A stretch of 64,000 nt of DNA from Actinosynnema pretiosum (GTDB taxonomy: Bacteria > Actinomycetota > Actinomycetes > Mycobacteriales > Pseudonocardiaceae): NCBI RefSeq assembly GCF_024171695.1, contig NZ_JAMTCF010000026.1, positions 1-64,000 of the forward strand. The letters are read 5' to 3'. A program made the translations under genes and the position numbers. Shown here in pieces: positions 1-9,927 of this stretch. The notes under the pieces are model-generated. The model worked only from the letters and a program-made list of their open reading frames with translations. It made no database searches and had not been told where the DNA came from. Every line of letters begins with the position of its first letter. Position 1 is the stretch's first letter.

Positions 1-166
<166 letters not shown>

Positions 167-180
167 TGAGTTGATCGCTC

Positions 181-209
181 GGACAACACTGACAAAATGT
201 CAGTTGTCC
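181..209 (-). other. rRNA leader hairpin (probable processing stem)
   Basis: On the minus strand GGACAACTGACA pairs with TGTCAGTGTTGTCC, leaving a 2-nt bulge. It lies 15 nt before the mature 16S 5' end, where pre-16S RNA is usually cut. A role in RNase III-type processing is inferred from position. Confidence 0.5.
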
Positions 210-270
210 AGTAACAATCTCAAAGGAATCCTCTTGACGAGGATCATAATTTACTGGCCATTCGGCACGC

Positions 271-290
271 TGTTGAGTTCTCAAAGAACA
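271..290 (-). promoter_or_regulatory. rRNA leader boxA-like antitermination element
   Basis: The minus strand reads TGTTCTTTGAGAACTCAACA, the motif that precedes 16S (and often 23S) in actinobacterial rrn operons and contains a boxA-like core for Nus-factor antitermination. It sits about 105 nt upstream of the 16S 5' end. Confidence 0.6.
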
Positions 291-406
291 CGCGCACACC
301 ATCTCAAGTCCGCGTTGATCCGCGACCCGATCCGGGGCTGGTGTTTCAAGTTTTTCGCCCCGCTCCGTTCCGGTGTTTCCCGGCCCGTTCCGCGCTGGCA
401 GAGAGA

Positions 407-435
407 ACATTACACAAGTCCTCCGCAGAAGTGAA
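407..435 (-). promoter_or_regulatory. Candidate rrn promoter
   Basis: The minus strand has TTCACT (435-430), a 17-nt spacer and TAATGT (412-407), a reasonable primary-sigma promoter about 240 nt upstream of 16S. Further rrn promoters may exist, but none was as clear. It lies inside the longest reading of the next plus-strand ORF, which argues for a later start for that protein. Confidence 0.45.
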
Positions 436-465
436 ATCGGGGGGTCCGATCCGCCGTTGTCGCTG

Positions 466-2049
466 GTGGACGGGCTGCGGGCGCGGGATGCTGTCCGGGT
501 GTCACCGAACCCCCGCGCGCGCCGCGCGCACCGATGGGGCGGGTACGCCGCCCAGTTATCCCTGCTAGCGGTCGTGTACTACCTCGGAGCGCGCCTCGGC
601 GGGCTCCAAGAGGTGACTGCGGCGCCCGTCACCCCCATGTGGCCACCCACGGGTGTGGCGGTGCTCGCACTCCTGACCGGCGGTCCCCGCCTGTGGCCCG
701 GCATCGCGCTGGGCTCCCTCCTGGTGAACCTGACCGACGCCCCGCTGACGTGGTGGAACCTCGTGGTGTGCGCGGTCGGCACCGGCGGTCCCGTCCTCGC
801 CTACTACCTGCTCCGCCGCGCGGACCTGCAACTGGAGCTCGACCGCACGCGCGACGCGCTCGCGCTGGTGTTCGTCGGCGCGTTCGCCGGGATGCTCCCC
901 GGTTCCCTGCTCGGCAGCGGCTCGCTGCTGCTCGCGGGGGTGATCACGCCCGCCGAGTGGCTGCCCACCTGGGCGGTGTGGTGGACCGGTGAGGCGATGG
1001 GCGTGCTGGTGCTGGTCCCGTTCGGCCTGGCGATGCGCGAGCTCGGACCGCTCGGCGAGCGCTGGCGGGCCACGACCGCGCGCCGCGCGCTGGAGGCGAG
1101 CGCCCTGATCGTGAGCACGACGGGGCTGATGATGGTCACCTCGGGGACCAAGGCCAGACTGATGTTCCTGATCTTCCCCTTGCTGATCTGGGGGGCGTTG
1201 CGCTTCCAGCACCGGGGGGCGGCGCCGTGCGCGCTGATCGCCACGGTGTTCGCCTCGCGCGCGGCGGTGCTGAGCGCGGGTCCGTTCGCCGGGCTGGAGA
1301 ACGCCCAGCAGAACATGCTGGGGTTGCAGGCCTACAACGGGACGGTGGCGCTGACCGGTCTGGTGCTGGCGGCGGTGATCGCCGAGCGGGACGCGGGCCG
1401 GGTGGCGATCGAGCGGACGGTGGAGCAGTTGAGCGCGGTGGTGTCGAGCTACCAGCCACTCCGGCTGGGTGGCGGGATCGCGGACGAGCGGCGGGACGGC
1501 CGGAGCCGTCCTGGCGGCCGGGGCGGCAAGAACGGCGGGGGCGGCACGAGCAGCCAGACCGGCCGGACGGGCTTGGCGGGCGGGAGCATCGGGAGCACCA
1601 GTAGCTCGCGGAGCGCGGGCAGCGGCGGGACAGGTCTGCCCGAGCAGGTCGGCCCACCCGGTCGGACAGGACGATCCGCTGAAGCGGGCGGGACTGGTGC
1701 GGTGGGCGGCCCCCGCGACGCGAGTGGGCCCGGCGAAGCGGGCGGGACTGGTGCAGCGGGCGGCCACCGCGACGCGAGCGGACCCGGCGAAGCCGGAGGC
1801 CCCGGCACGGCGGACCGGTCGGGGCGAGCGCCCGCACCTAGGCAGGCGCCTGGCCCCCGGCAGGCGGACCTGGCGGCAGGCCGGGCGGACAGGACCGGCG
1901 GAGCGGACTCCCCAGGTGCGACGAACGGCCCCGACGCGACGGGGCACCCCGGCGAAGCCGATCCCCCCAGTCCCCCCGGCGAGACCACCCCGCCCGACCA
2001 CGCGGGTCGCCCCGACCACGCGGGTCGCCCCGGTCAGGACGGTCGGTAA
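466..2049 (+). CDS. MASE1-domain membrane protein with long disordered tail
   Basis: The N-terminal half (about 540-1430) is a run of hydrophobic helices with the MASE1 hallmark PMWPPTGVAVLAL, typical of integral membrane sensor domains. It ends in a short helical stretch (AIERTVEQLSAVVSSY) where other MASE1 proteins continue into GGDEF, kinase or PAS domains. Here it instead runs into about 200 residues rich in Gly, Pro, Ala, Arg and Asp with internal repeats and no recognisable output domain. The start is uncertain. The frame is open from ATG 373, but that start lies inside the rrn promoter region; GTG 466 was chosen and GTG 499 is also possible. None has a strong ribosome site. Its stop abuts the GTG of the next gene, suggesting coupling. 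The membrane-sensor role is inferred. Confidence 0.7.
   Translation: MDGLRARDAVRVSPNPRARRAHRWGGYAAQLSLLAVVYYLGARLGGLQEVTAAPVTPMWPPTGVAVLALLTGGPRLWPGIALGSLLVNLTDAPLTWWNLVVCAVGTGGPVLAYYLLRRADLQLELDRTRDALALVFVGAFAGMLPGSLLGSGSLLLAGVITPAEWLPTWAVWWTGEAMGVLVLVPFGLAMRELGPLGERWRATTARRALEASALIVSTTGLMMVTSGTKARLMFLIFPLLIWGALRFQHRGAAPCALIATVFASRAAVLSAGPFAGLENAQQNMLGLQAYNGTVALTGLVLAAVIAERDAGRVAIERTVEQLSAVVSSYQPLRLGGGIADERRDGRSRPGGRGGKNGGGGTSSQTGRTGLAGGSIGSTSSSRSAGSGGTGLPEQVGPPGRTGRSAEAGGTGAVGGPRDASGPGEAGGTGAAGGHRDASGPGEAGGPGTADRSGRAPAPRQAPGPRQADLAAGRADRTGGADSPGATNGPDATGHPGEADPPSPPGETTPPDHAGRPDHAGRPGQDGR
1684..1791 (+). repeat. 54-bp tandem duplication in MASE1 tail
   Basis: Two adjacent 54-bp copies (1684-1737 and 1738-1791) differ at only a few bases and encode the 18-residue unit AGGTGAxGGxRDASGPGE twice. 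An 18-bp doublet (PDHAGR twice) follows near the C-terminus. The unit keeps the reading frame, which supports translation of the tail. Confidence 0.85.
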
Positions 2050-3129
2050 GTGGACCTCCTGGTGGTTGGTGGTGGTCCGGCCGGTCGGGCGTTGGCGGCC
2101 TCGGCCGTGCGACGAGGGCTTGAGGTGTCGCTGGTGGACCCCCGCCCGGAGCGGCCGTGGCGGGCGACGTACGCGGCCTGGTCGGACGAGCTGCCCGAGG
2201 GCACGCCGGTCGTGACGCGCTCGCGCGCGCGGGCGTTCTCCACTTCCGAGCACGTGCTGGAGCGCGAGTACTCGGTCCTGGACAACGCCCGCCTGTGGGA
2301 GCTCCCCCCTGAGGTCGAGGTGCTCCGCGCGCGCGTGATCGCGCGCGCGGAGGGTCGGGTGCGCCTGGCGGACGGCCGGGTGCTGCGGGCCCGGCGGGTC
2401 GTGGACGCGACCGGGTCGCGCGGTGGCCGGGCGGCGCAGACCGCGGTGGGCGTGGTGGTGAGCCAGGCCGAGGCGGAGCCGTTCGTCGCGCCCGGCGAGG
2501 CGGTGATCATGGACTGGCGGCGCCCGCCGTCGGCCACCACCGGCGACCCCACGTTCCTCTACGCGGTCCCGCTGGGCCCGGACCGGGTGCTGCTGGAGGA
2601 GACCTCCCTCGCCCGCGCGCCCGGTCTGCCGCTGGCGGAGCTGCGGCTGCGGTTGCGGTCGCGGTTGGACGCGCACGGCGTCCGGACGCCGTCCGCCGAG
2701 GAGCGGGTGCGCATCCCGCTGGACGCGCCGAAGGCCGAGGACGGGTTCGGCGCGGGCGGCGGTCTGGTGCACCCGGCGACGGGGTACGGGGTGGCCACCG
2801 CGCTGCGGCTGGCGCCGGTGGTCGCGGACGCGCTCGCGGCGGGCGGGGGGCCGGAGGTGCTGTGGACGCAGGAGGCGCGAATGGTTCACGCGCTGCGACT
2901 GCGCGGTCTCACCGCGTTGCTGTCGCTCGCCCCGCGCGAAATCCCGGAATTCTTTCACCGGTTTTTCCAATTGCCGGTGGAGAACCAGCGGGAGTACCTC
3001 TCGCACCGCGATGACCTGCGCGGACTCACCTCAACAATGTTGATCTTGTTCCGGTCGTCGCCCTGGCGGGTGCGGGCCTCGCTGGCGGGTTCGGTGTTCT
3101 TCGGCCAAAGCTTGCTGAACAGCGGGTGA
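2050..3129 (+). CDS. crtY: Lycopene cyclase family flavoprotein
   Basis: The 359-residue protein begins with a Rossmann FAD site, LLVVGGGPAGRALA (residues 3-16), and has DATGSRGG in the middle and GGLVHPATGYGVA near residue 240. These are the features of CrtY/CrtL-type lycopene cyclases, which cyclise the ends of lycopene to give beta-carotene-type rings at the membrane. The C-terminus (FFHRFFQLPVENQREYLSHR onward) also fits the family. The GTG start directly follows the TAA of the MASE1 gene. No other crt genes are nearby, so the substrate source must lie elsewhere. The family call is strong; the exact cyclisation product is not predictable. Confidence 0.8.
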   Translation: MDLLVVGGGPAGRALAASAVRRGLEVSLVDPRPERPWRATYAAWSDELPEGTPVVTRSRARAFSTSEHVLEREYSVLDNARLWELPPEVEVLRARVIARAEGRVRLADGRVLRARRVVDATGSRGGRAAQTAVGVVVSQAEAEPFVAPGEAVIMDWRRPPSATTGDPTFLYAVPLGPDRVLLEETSLARAPGLPLAELRLRLRSRLDAHGVRTPSAEERVRIPLDAPKAEDGFGAGGGLVHPATGYGVATALRLAPVVADALAAGGGPEVLWTQEARMVHALRLRGLTALLSLAPREIPEFFHRFFQLPVENQREYLSHRDDLRGLTSTMLILFRSSPWRVRASLAGSVFFGQSLLNSG

Positions 3130-3171
3130 ACCCACTCGGCAAACGCCGCGCGTAGGGGGAGTATCGGGGGC

Positions 3172-4869
3172 GTGCCTGCCCTGCTGGACGATGTCCGATT
3201 CGCCTTCCAGCCCCTGTTCAACCTGAACACCGGCGGGGTCGTCGCGGTCGAGGCGCTGGCCCGCCCGCACGACGGCAGCGTGCTCGACCTGCTCCAGGCG
3301 GCGTTCCGCGCCGGTTACCTGGTGGACGCGGACGTCGCGCTCGCGTGCCGGGCGATCCGGCACGCGGCCGAGCACGAGTTCGGGCTGCCGCTGCACGTCA
3401 ACCTCATGTCGATGACCGTCGCGGAGCAACCGGAGAAGCTGGAGCCGCTGCTGCGCGCGCTGCACGAGGTCGGCCGCTCCCCCGACCGCCTGGTGGTCGA
3501 GCTGGGCGTGCCGTACACGCGCACCCCGCGCAAGGCGCTGCTGGGGGGCGTGCGGTGGCTGCGCGACGCGGGCGTGCGGGTGGCGCTGGACGGGGTGGGC
3601 GACGGCGACGTGCCGCTCGCGCTGCTCACCGACGTGGCCCCGGACCAGCTCAAGCTGGACCGGGGCATCGTCGTCGGCCTGCCCGACGACGCGGGCCGCT
3701 CGGCGCTGCTGACCGCGCTGCTGGGCGTGTGCGAGCAGACCGGCTCGGTGCTGGTGGCCGAGGGCGTGGAGACCGAGGCGCAGCTGGCCGCGCTGCGGCG
3801 GGCCGGGGTGCGGATGGCGCAGGGCGACCTGCTGGCGCCCGCGCGGCGGCGGCCGGACGTGGCCGCGACGATCCCGACCGCGCTCGCCGAGCCCTCGGAC
3901 CCGGACGCGGTGGCGCGCACGACGCCGAACCTGCGGCTGGCCGGGCCGAGCGTGACCGACTTCCTGCACCCGGCGACCACCTTGCCCGAGTCGGCGACCG
4001 CCGAGGAGGTCAGGGAGGTGCTGGCCGCGCAGCCCTCGGTGACCGGCGTGGTGCTGGTGGACGAGCGCGGCAGGCCGTCGTGGACGTTGGAGCGCAACCG
4101 GTTCCTGCTGGCGGTGACCGGGCCGTTCGGGCACGCCCTGCACGCCAACCGGGAGGCGTCGCGGCTGGCGGACCGGCCGAGGGCGGTGGGAGCGCGGTTC
4201 AGCGCGATGGAGCTGCTGGAGGTCGTCACCCACGGGGACCGGGAGCGGGCGAACGACGACCTGGTCGTGGTGGACGAGGACGACAAGTGCCTCGGCGTGG
4301 TGCGGGTGGCGGACGTGGTGCGCGGGGTCGCCGAGCTGAAGGTGGAGCAGGCGGCGTCGATGAACCCGCTGACCCGGTTGCCCGGCAGCGAGTCGATCGC
4401 GCGCGAGGTGGAGCGGCGGGTGCTGGCCGGTGAGGTGTTCGCCGTGGGCTGGCTGGACGTGGACTCGTTCAAGGGCGTGAACGACCGGGCCGGGTTCGCG
4501 GCGGGCGACGACCTGATCCGGGCGGTGGGCAGGCGGCTGGCCGAGGGGGCGGCCGGGCTGCCCACGGTGCGCGTCGGGCACGTGGGCGGGGACGACTTCC
4601 TGCTGGTGGCGGGGCTGGACGAGCTGGTCGGGTTCGGGGCGGGGGTGCTGGACTCGGAGTTCGGCGTCGACGGGCTGCGGGTGACGCTGTCGCTGGCGAC
4701 GCTGGTGTGCGCGACCGGGTCGGTGGGCTCGTACCGCGAGGTGTCCCGGCTGCTGGCGCCGCTCAAGCGGCAGGCGAAGTCGCTGAGCGGCTCGAGCTGG
4801 GTGCTGGGCAGGCCGGGCACGGACCGGGTGGACGTGCTGCGCGGCGGACCGCACCTCGCGGTCGGCTGA
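3172..4869 (+). CDS. EAL-CBS-GGDEF cyclic-di-GMP signalling protein
   Basis: The 565-residue protein has three parts. An EAL phosphodiesterase-like domain (about 1-230) shows EALAR, HVNLM, LKLDR and AEGVET. A pair of CBS-like modules (about 260-385) follows. A GGDEF domain (about 390-560) carries DVDSFKGVND and the GGDDF signature loop. The GGDDF site looks able to make c-di-GMP, and no RxxD inhibitory site is visible just upstream. The EAL loop usually written DDFGTG reads DGVGDG, so its second Asp is lost and phosphodiesterase activity is doubtful. The order is the reverse of the common GGDEF-EAL tandem. The GTG start has a GGGGAG site 10 nt upstream. No TM segments are seen, so it is probably cytosolic. 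Confidence 0.85.
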   Translation: MPALLDDVRFAFQPLFNLNTGGVVAVEALARPHDGSVLDLLQAAFRAGYLVDADVALACRAIRHAAEHEFGLPLHVNLMSMTVAEQPEKLEPLLRALHEVGRSPDRLVVELGVPYTRTPRKALLGGVRWLRDAGVRVALDGVGDGDVPLALLTDVAPDQLKLDRGIVVGLPDDAGRSALLTALLGVCEQTGSVLVAEGVETEAQLAALRRAGVRMAQGDLLAPARRRPDVAATIPTALAEPSDPDAVARTTPNLRLAGPSVTDFLHPATTLPESATAEEVREVLAAQPSVTGVVLVDERGRPSWTLERNRFLLAVTGPFGHALHANREASRLADRPRAVGARFSAMELLEVVTHGDRERANDDLVVVDEDDKCLGVVRVADVVRGVAELKVEQAASMNPLTRLPGSESIAREVERRVLAGEVFAVGWLDVDSFKGVNDRAGFAAGDDLIRAVGRRLAEGAAGLPTVRVGHVGGDDFLLVAGLDELVGFGAGVLDSEFGVDGLRVTLSLATLVCATGSVGSYREVSRLLAPLKRQAKSLSGSSWVLGRPGTDRVDVLRGGPHLAVG

Positions 4870-4980
4870 CACGGCCGGTTGACGCGGTCGGTTGACGCCG
4901 TCGGTTGACGCGGTCGGTTGACGCCGTTGGTTGACGCGGCCGGCTGACGCCGTCGACCGACGCCGCCGGCTGACGCGGCA
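4864..4980 (+). repeat. 13-bp tandem array (nine units)
   Basis: Nine consecutive 13-bp units of consensus GGTTGACGCSGTC run from 4864 to 4980. The first overlaps the stop codon of the preceding gene. Units 2-5 are nearly identical, alternating GCGG and GCCG, which gives a 26-bp super-period; later units decay. The rest of the 332-nt gap before the next gene (4981-5201) shows no gene. Confidence 0.9.
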
Positions 4981-5201
4981 CGGGCCCGGCCGAACCAGGA
5001 CGGGCGAGGCGGGCGGACCCCGGCGAGCAACCCTCAGTTGGATTACCGGCGCATTAACCGTGATGGTGTTACCCCTGTTGGCGGGACCGCCAAAGGTGTT
5101 CGACAGCGGAGGGGTGAATTTCGCTCCAATGACGCTCCCTAACCCCGGTAGTCACTCTTAGCATCAGGGTGACTACCCACCGCACGGGGGAGGTCTTTCT
5201 G

Positions 5202-6323
5202 GTGAGCGAAGTCGACGTCACCGCGCTGCCGATTCCGCGTTCCGGGTCCGGGACAGCGCTGACCATCGGGGTCGAGGAGGAGTTCCTGCTGGTGGACGAG
5301 GTCACCGGGGAGCTGGTGGCCCTCGGGCCGCAGGTGCTCTCCGGGCCGCCCGACCAGGGGCTCGACCTCCAGCCCGAGATGACGCAGTACCAGGTGGAGA
5401 GCGCGACGGCGGTGTGCCGCACGGCCTCCGAGGTGCGCGAGCAGCTGCTCGCGGCGCGCGCGGCGCTGGCCAGGCGGGCGGCGGCGCACGGGGCGCGCCT
5501 GGTCGCGTCGGGCGCGCCGGTGCTGGGCGGCGAGCACCCGCCGCCGCTGACCGACCACCCGCGCTACCGGCGGATCATGGAGCGGTACGGGGCGCTGGTG
5601 GACGGGCTGACCATCTGCGGGTGCCACGTGCACGTGGGCATCCCGTCGCCGTCCGAGGGCCTGGTGATCAGCAACCACCTGCGGCGCTGGCTGCCGGTGC
5701 TGCTGGCGCTGAGCGCGAACTCGCCGTTCCACGAGGGCAGGGACACCGGGTACGCGAGCTGGCGGCACGTGGTGTGGAACCCGTGGCCGTCGGCGGGCCC
5801 GCCGCCGTGGTTCGACTCGGTGGAGGACTACCGGCTGGCCACGCACCTGCTGCGCACGAGCGGGGCGGCGCTGGACGACGGGATGGTCTACTGGGACGTC
5901 CGGCTGTCCGCGCACCACCCGACCGTGGAGCTGCGGGTGTGCGACGTGGCGGCGACGGTCGAGGAGGCCGTGGTGCTGGCGGCGCTGGTGCGGGCGATCG
6001 CGGCGACCGCGCTGTCCGGCGAGGCGGCGCCTCGGGTGTCGGACCGGCTGCTGCGGGTGGCGCTGTGGCAGGCGGCGCGGCACGGGCCGGAGGGGGCGGC
6101 GGTGGACCCGCTGAGCGGGGTGCCGGTGCCGTTCGCCGAGGAGGTCGGCGGGCTGCTGCGGTGGTGCGGGGCGGCGCTGGACGCGGCCGGTGACACCGAG
6201 CTCGTGGTCGAGGGCGTGGCCAGGGTGCTGCGGGACGGCGGTGGCGCGGCCAGGCAGCGGAAGGCGTACCGCAGGCGGGGCGAGTTCGCCGACGTGGTGG
6301 AGCTGCTGACCACCCGGACGTAG
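5202..6323 (+). CDS. Carboxylate-amine ligase, GCS2 (YbdK/EgtA-like) family
   Basis: The 373-residue protein opens with TIGVEEEFLLVD, the diagnostic motif of the glutamate-cysteine ligase type 2 family, and has CHVHVG around residue 145 and ELRVCDVAATVEEA near residue 250. Members form a gamma-glutamyl amide bond with ATP, often gamma-glutamylcysteine for mycothiol- or ergothioneine-related chemistry, but many YbdK proteins have unknown substrates. GTG 5202 is chosen because GGGGGAGG lies 8 nt upstream; an in-frame GTG at 5169 lacks a ribosome site. It is monocistronic in appearance. Confidence 0.85.
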   Translation: MSEVDVTALPIPRSGSGTALTIGVEEEFLLVDEVTGELVALGPQVLSGPPDQGLDLQPEMTQYQVESATAVCRTASEVREQLLAARAALARRAAAHGARLVASGAPVLGGEHPPPLTDHPRYRRIMERYGALVDGLTICGCHVHVGIPSPSEGLVISNHLRRWLPVLLALSANSPFHEGRDTGYASWRHVVWNPWPSAGPPPWFDSVEDYRLATHLLRTSGAALDDGMVYWDVRLSAHHPTVELRVCDVAATVEEAVVLAALVRAIAATALSGEAAPRVSDRLLRVALWQAARHGPEGAAVDPLSGVPVPFAEEVGGLLRWCGAALDAAGDTELVVEGVARVLRDGGGAARQRKAYRRRGEFADVVELLTTRT

Positions 6324-6394
6324 GACTCAGGGCGCGGTTCGGCCGAACGGGGCGCATCCTGCGGACGCAGGCTCACCCACCGGGAGGAACGGCC

Positions 6395-6808
6395 ATGACC
6401 ACCGCGCGAGAGATCATGCACGCGGGCGTGATGTGCGTGCAGGACGACCAGACGTTGGAGGAGGCGGCGGTGATGATGCGGGACATGCGGGTCGGCTCGC
6501 TGCCGATCTGCGGGAGCGACGACAAGCTCAAGGGCATCATCACCGACCGGGACATCGTGATCAGCTGCGTCGCGGCGGGCATCTCCCCCGCCGACATGCG
6601 GGCCGGTCAGCTCGCGCGGAACCTGCACTGGGTCGACGCGGACACCGACATCACCGACGTGCTGGAGACGATGGAGGTCAACCAGATCCGGCGCATCCCG
6701 GTGCTGGAGAACCACCGCCTGGTGGGCATGGTCAGCGAGTCCGACCTGGCCAAGCACCTGGACGACGACCAGCTCGCCGAGTTCATCGAGCGGGTGTACT
6801 CCGACTAG
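6395..6808 (+). CDS. CBS domain-pair protein
   Basis: The 137-residue protein consists almost wholly of two CBS motifs. The first contains VGSLPICGSDDKLKGIITDR and the second IRRIPVLENHRLVGMVSESD. Stand-alone CBS pairs bind adenosine nucleotides and act as energy or redox sensors, sometimes on partner enzymes; no partner is evident here. GGGAGGAAC lies 8 nt before the ATG. A perfect 12-bp palindrome, GTTCGGCCGAAC, at 6336-6347 lies between it and the ligase gene. Confidence 0.88.
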   Translation: MTTAREIMHAGVMCVQDDQTLEEAAVMMRDMRVGSLPICGSDDKLKGIITDRDIVISCVAAGISPADMRAGQLARNLHWVDADTDITDVLETMEVNQIRRIPVLENHRLVGMVSESDLAKHLDDDQLAEFIERVYSD

Positions 6809-6887
6809 GGCGCAGGGACTAGGACGCGGGGACCAGGACGCCGGGACCAGGGCGCGGGCCCGACCGGCGGGCGGCCTCGAACGCGAG

Positions 6888-6921
6888 GAGGGCGGCTCCC
6901 CCTGACCGGGGAGCCGCCCTC
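6888..6921. terminator. Bidirectional hairpin terminator
   Basis: GAGGGCGGCTCCC (6888-6900) pairs perfectly with GGGAGCCGCCCTC (6909-6921). It lies between the convergent CBS gene and the end of the suf operon. There is no T-run, as is common for high-GC actinobacterial terminators. Confidence 0.8.
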
Positions 6922-6940
6922 TCGACGTGGAGCGGTGCGC

Positions 6941-7336
6941 TCAGACCGTGAAGCCGAGGGCGCGCAGCTGGTCGCGACCGTCGTCGGTGATCTTCTCCGG
7001 GCCCCACGGCGGCATCCACACCCAGTTGATGCGGAAGTCGTCCACGATGCCGCCGCCGACGCCGCCGACCAGCGCGGACCGGGTCTGGTCCTCGATGACG
7101 TCGGTCAGCGGGCAGGCCGCCGAGGTGAGCGTCATGTCGATCACGGCGGTGTTGCTCTCGTCGACGCGGATGTCGTAGACGAGGCCGAGGTCGACCACGT
7201 TGATGCCCAGCTCGGGGTCGACCACGTCGCGCATGGCCTCCTCGACGTCGTCCAGCGCCGCGATCCCGGCCTTGGGCGCGGGCGGCTCCGGCATCCCCTC
7301 GACGCCCCGCACCACGTCCTGCTCCGATGAAGTCAC
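6941..7336 (-). CDS. sufT: DUF59/MIP18 family Fe-S assembly factor (SufT-like)
   Basis: The 131-residue protein contains the DUF59 core: DVVDPELGINVVDLGLVYD, then MTLTSAACPLTDVI with the conserved Cys, and WMPPWGPEKIT near the end. Family members help deliver or mature Fe-S clusters and are commonly the last gene of actinobacterial suf operons, as here. The GTG start at 7336 overlaps the TGA of sufU by four bases (GTGA). Longer upstream readings would run into sufU. The exact client proteins are not predictable. Confidence 0.88.
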   Translation of the reverse strand: MTSSEQDVVRGVEGMPEPPAPKAGIAALDDVEEAMRDVVDPELGINVVDLGLVYDIRVDESNTAVIDMTLTSAACPLTDVIEDQTRSALVGGVGGGIVDDFRINWVWMPPWGPEKITDDGRDQLRALGFTV

Positions 7337-7775
7337 GACTTCGCTCCCTCGCTGCGGGAAACCGCGTCCTTGAAAGCCATCCAGCCCAGCAGCGCGCACT
7401 TCACGCGCGCCGGGTACTTCGCCACGCCCGCGAACGCGATGCCGTCCTCCAGCACGTCCTCGTCCGGCTCCACCTGGCCCCGGCCCTGCATCAGCTCGAC
7501 GAACGCGTCGAGCTTGTCCATGGCCTGGGAGACCGGCTTGCCGACCACCAGGTCGGTGAGCACGGACGTGGCGGCCTGGCTGATCGAGCAGCCCTGGCCG
7601 TCGTAGGAGACGTCGGCGACGAGCGGCCCGTCCAGCTTCACCCTGAGCGTGACCTCGTCACCGCAGGTGGGGTTGATCTGGTGGGACTCGGCGTCGTACG
7701 GGTCCCGCAGGCCTCGGCCGTGCGGGTTCTTGTAGTGGTCCAGGATGATCTCCTGGTACATCTGCTGAAGCTGCA

Positions 7776-7776
<1 letters not shown>
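7333..7776 (-). CDS. sufU: SufU Fe-S scaffold / sulfur-transfer protein
   Basis: The 147-residue protein is IscU-like (YQEIILDHYKNPHGRG at the N-terminus). The zinc/cluster ligands are visible as Cys38 with Asp40 (PTCGDEV), Cys63 (GQGCSIS) and Cys127 (VKCALLGW). It lacks the HSPA(A) insert of true IscU, as in SufU proteins, which accept persulfide from SufS in Gram-positives. Its ATG overlaps the TGA of sufS (ATGA), showing tight coupling with its partner desulfurase. Confidence 0.94.
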
Positions 7777-9116
<1,340 letters not shown>

Positions 9117-9890
9117 TCAGGCGATGCTCGCGGCTTCCTGCTTGCCGGTGTACTTCACGTAACCCTCGGACTCGAGCTGGTCGGCCAGCTCGGGGCCGCC
9201 GGACTCGACGATCCGGCCGCCCGCGAAGACGTGCACGAAGTCGGGCGAGATGTACTTGAGGATGCGGGTGTAGTGCGTGATCAGCATGACGCCGACCTCG
9301 TTGGACGCCTTGTAGCGGTTGACGCCCTCGGACACCACGCGCAGCGCGTCCACGTCGAGGCCCGAGTCGGTCTCGTCCAGGATCGCGATCTTCGGCTGGA
9401 GCAGGCCCAGCTGGAGGATCTCGTGGCGCTTCTTCTCGCCGCCGGAGAAGCCCTCGTTGACCGAGCGCTCGGCGAAGGCCGGGTCGATGTCCAGCTCGGA
9501 CATCGCGCCCTTGACCTCCTTGACCCAGTGGCGCAGGTTCGGGGCCTCGCCGCGCACGGCGGTGGCGGCGCTGCGCAGGAAGTTCGACATCGAGACGCCG
9601 GGCACCTCGACCGGGTACTGCATGGCGAGGAACAGGCCCGCGCGGGCGCGCTCGTCGACGCTCATCTCCAGGACGTCCTCGCCGTCCAGGGTGACGGTGC
9701 CCGAGGTGATCTGGTACTTCGGGTGGCCCGCGATGGCGTAGGACAGCGTGGACTTGCCGGAGCCGTTGGGGCCCATGATGGCGTGGGTCTCACCGGCGTT
9801 GATGGTGAGGTCGACGCCCTTGAGGATCTCCTTGGTCGTCTCGTCGGCGACGACCGAGACGTGCAGGTCCTTGATCTCCAGAGTGGCCAT
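9117..9890 (-). CDS. sufC: SufC ATPase of the SufBCD scaffold
   Basis: This 257-residue ABC-type ATPase has Walker A GPNGSGKST (about 40-48), the signature region NEGFSGGEKKRHE and Walker B IAILDETDSGLD. SufC powers conformational change in the SufB/SufD cluster-assembly scaffold rather than transport. It lies 36 nt downstream of the Rieske gene in the operon. Confidence 0.97.
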   Translation of the reverse strand: MATLEIKDLHVSVVADETTKEILKGVDLTINAGETHAIMGPNGSGKSTLSYAIAGHPKYQITSGTVTLDGEDVLEMSVDERARAGLFLAMQYPVEVPGVSMSNFLRSAATAVRGEAPNLRHWVKEVKGAMSELDIDPAFAERSVNEGFSGGEKKRHEILQLGLLQPKIAILDETDSGLDVDALRVVSEGVNRYKASNEVGVMLITHYTRILKYISPDFVHVFAGGRIVESGGPELADQLESEGYVKYTGKQEAASIA

Positions 9891-9927
9891 GAGCTGTTCT
9901 CAGTTCTCCTGGTGAGGCAGTGCGAAG

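Noticed and set aside
235-263. TTGACG on the plus strand in the rRNA leader, as a promoter for the MASE1 gene
   Set aside because: No suitable -10 lies 16-18 nt downstream, and the segment belongs to the conserved minus-strand rRNA leader.
565-3006. An 813-codon open frame on the minus strand
   Set aside because: It lies opposite the MASE1 and lycopene-cyclase genes, which have recognisable domains, and its translation is Arg-rich simple sequence.
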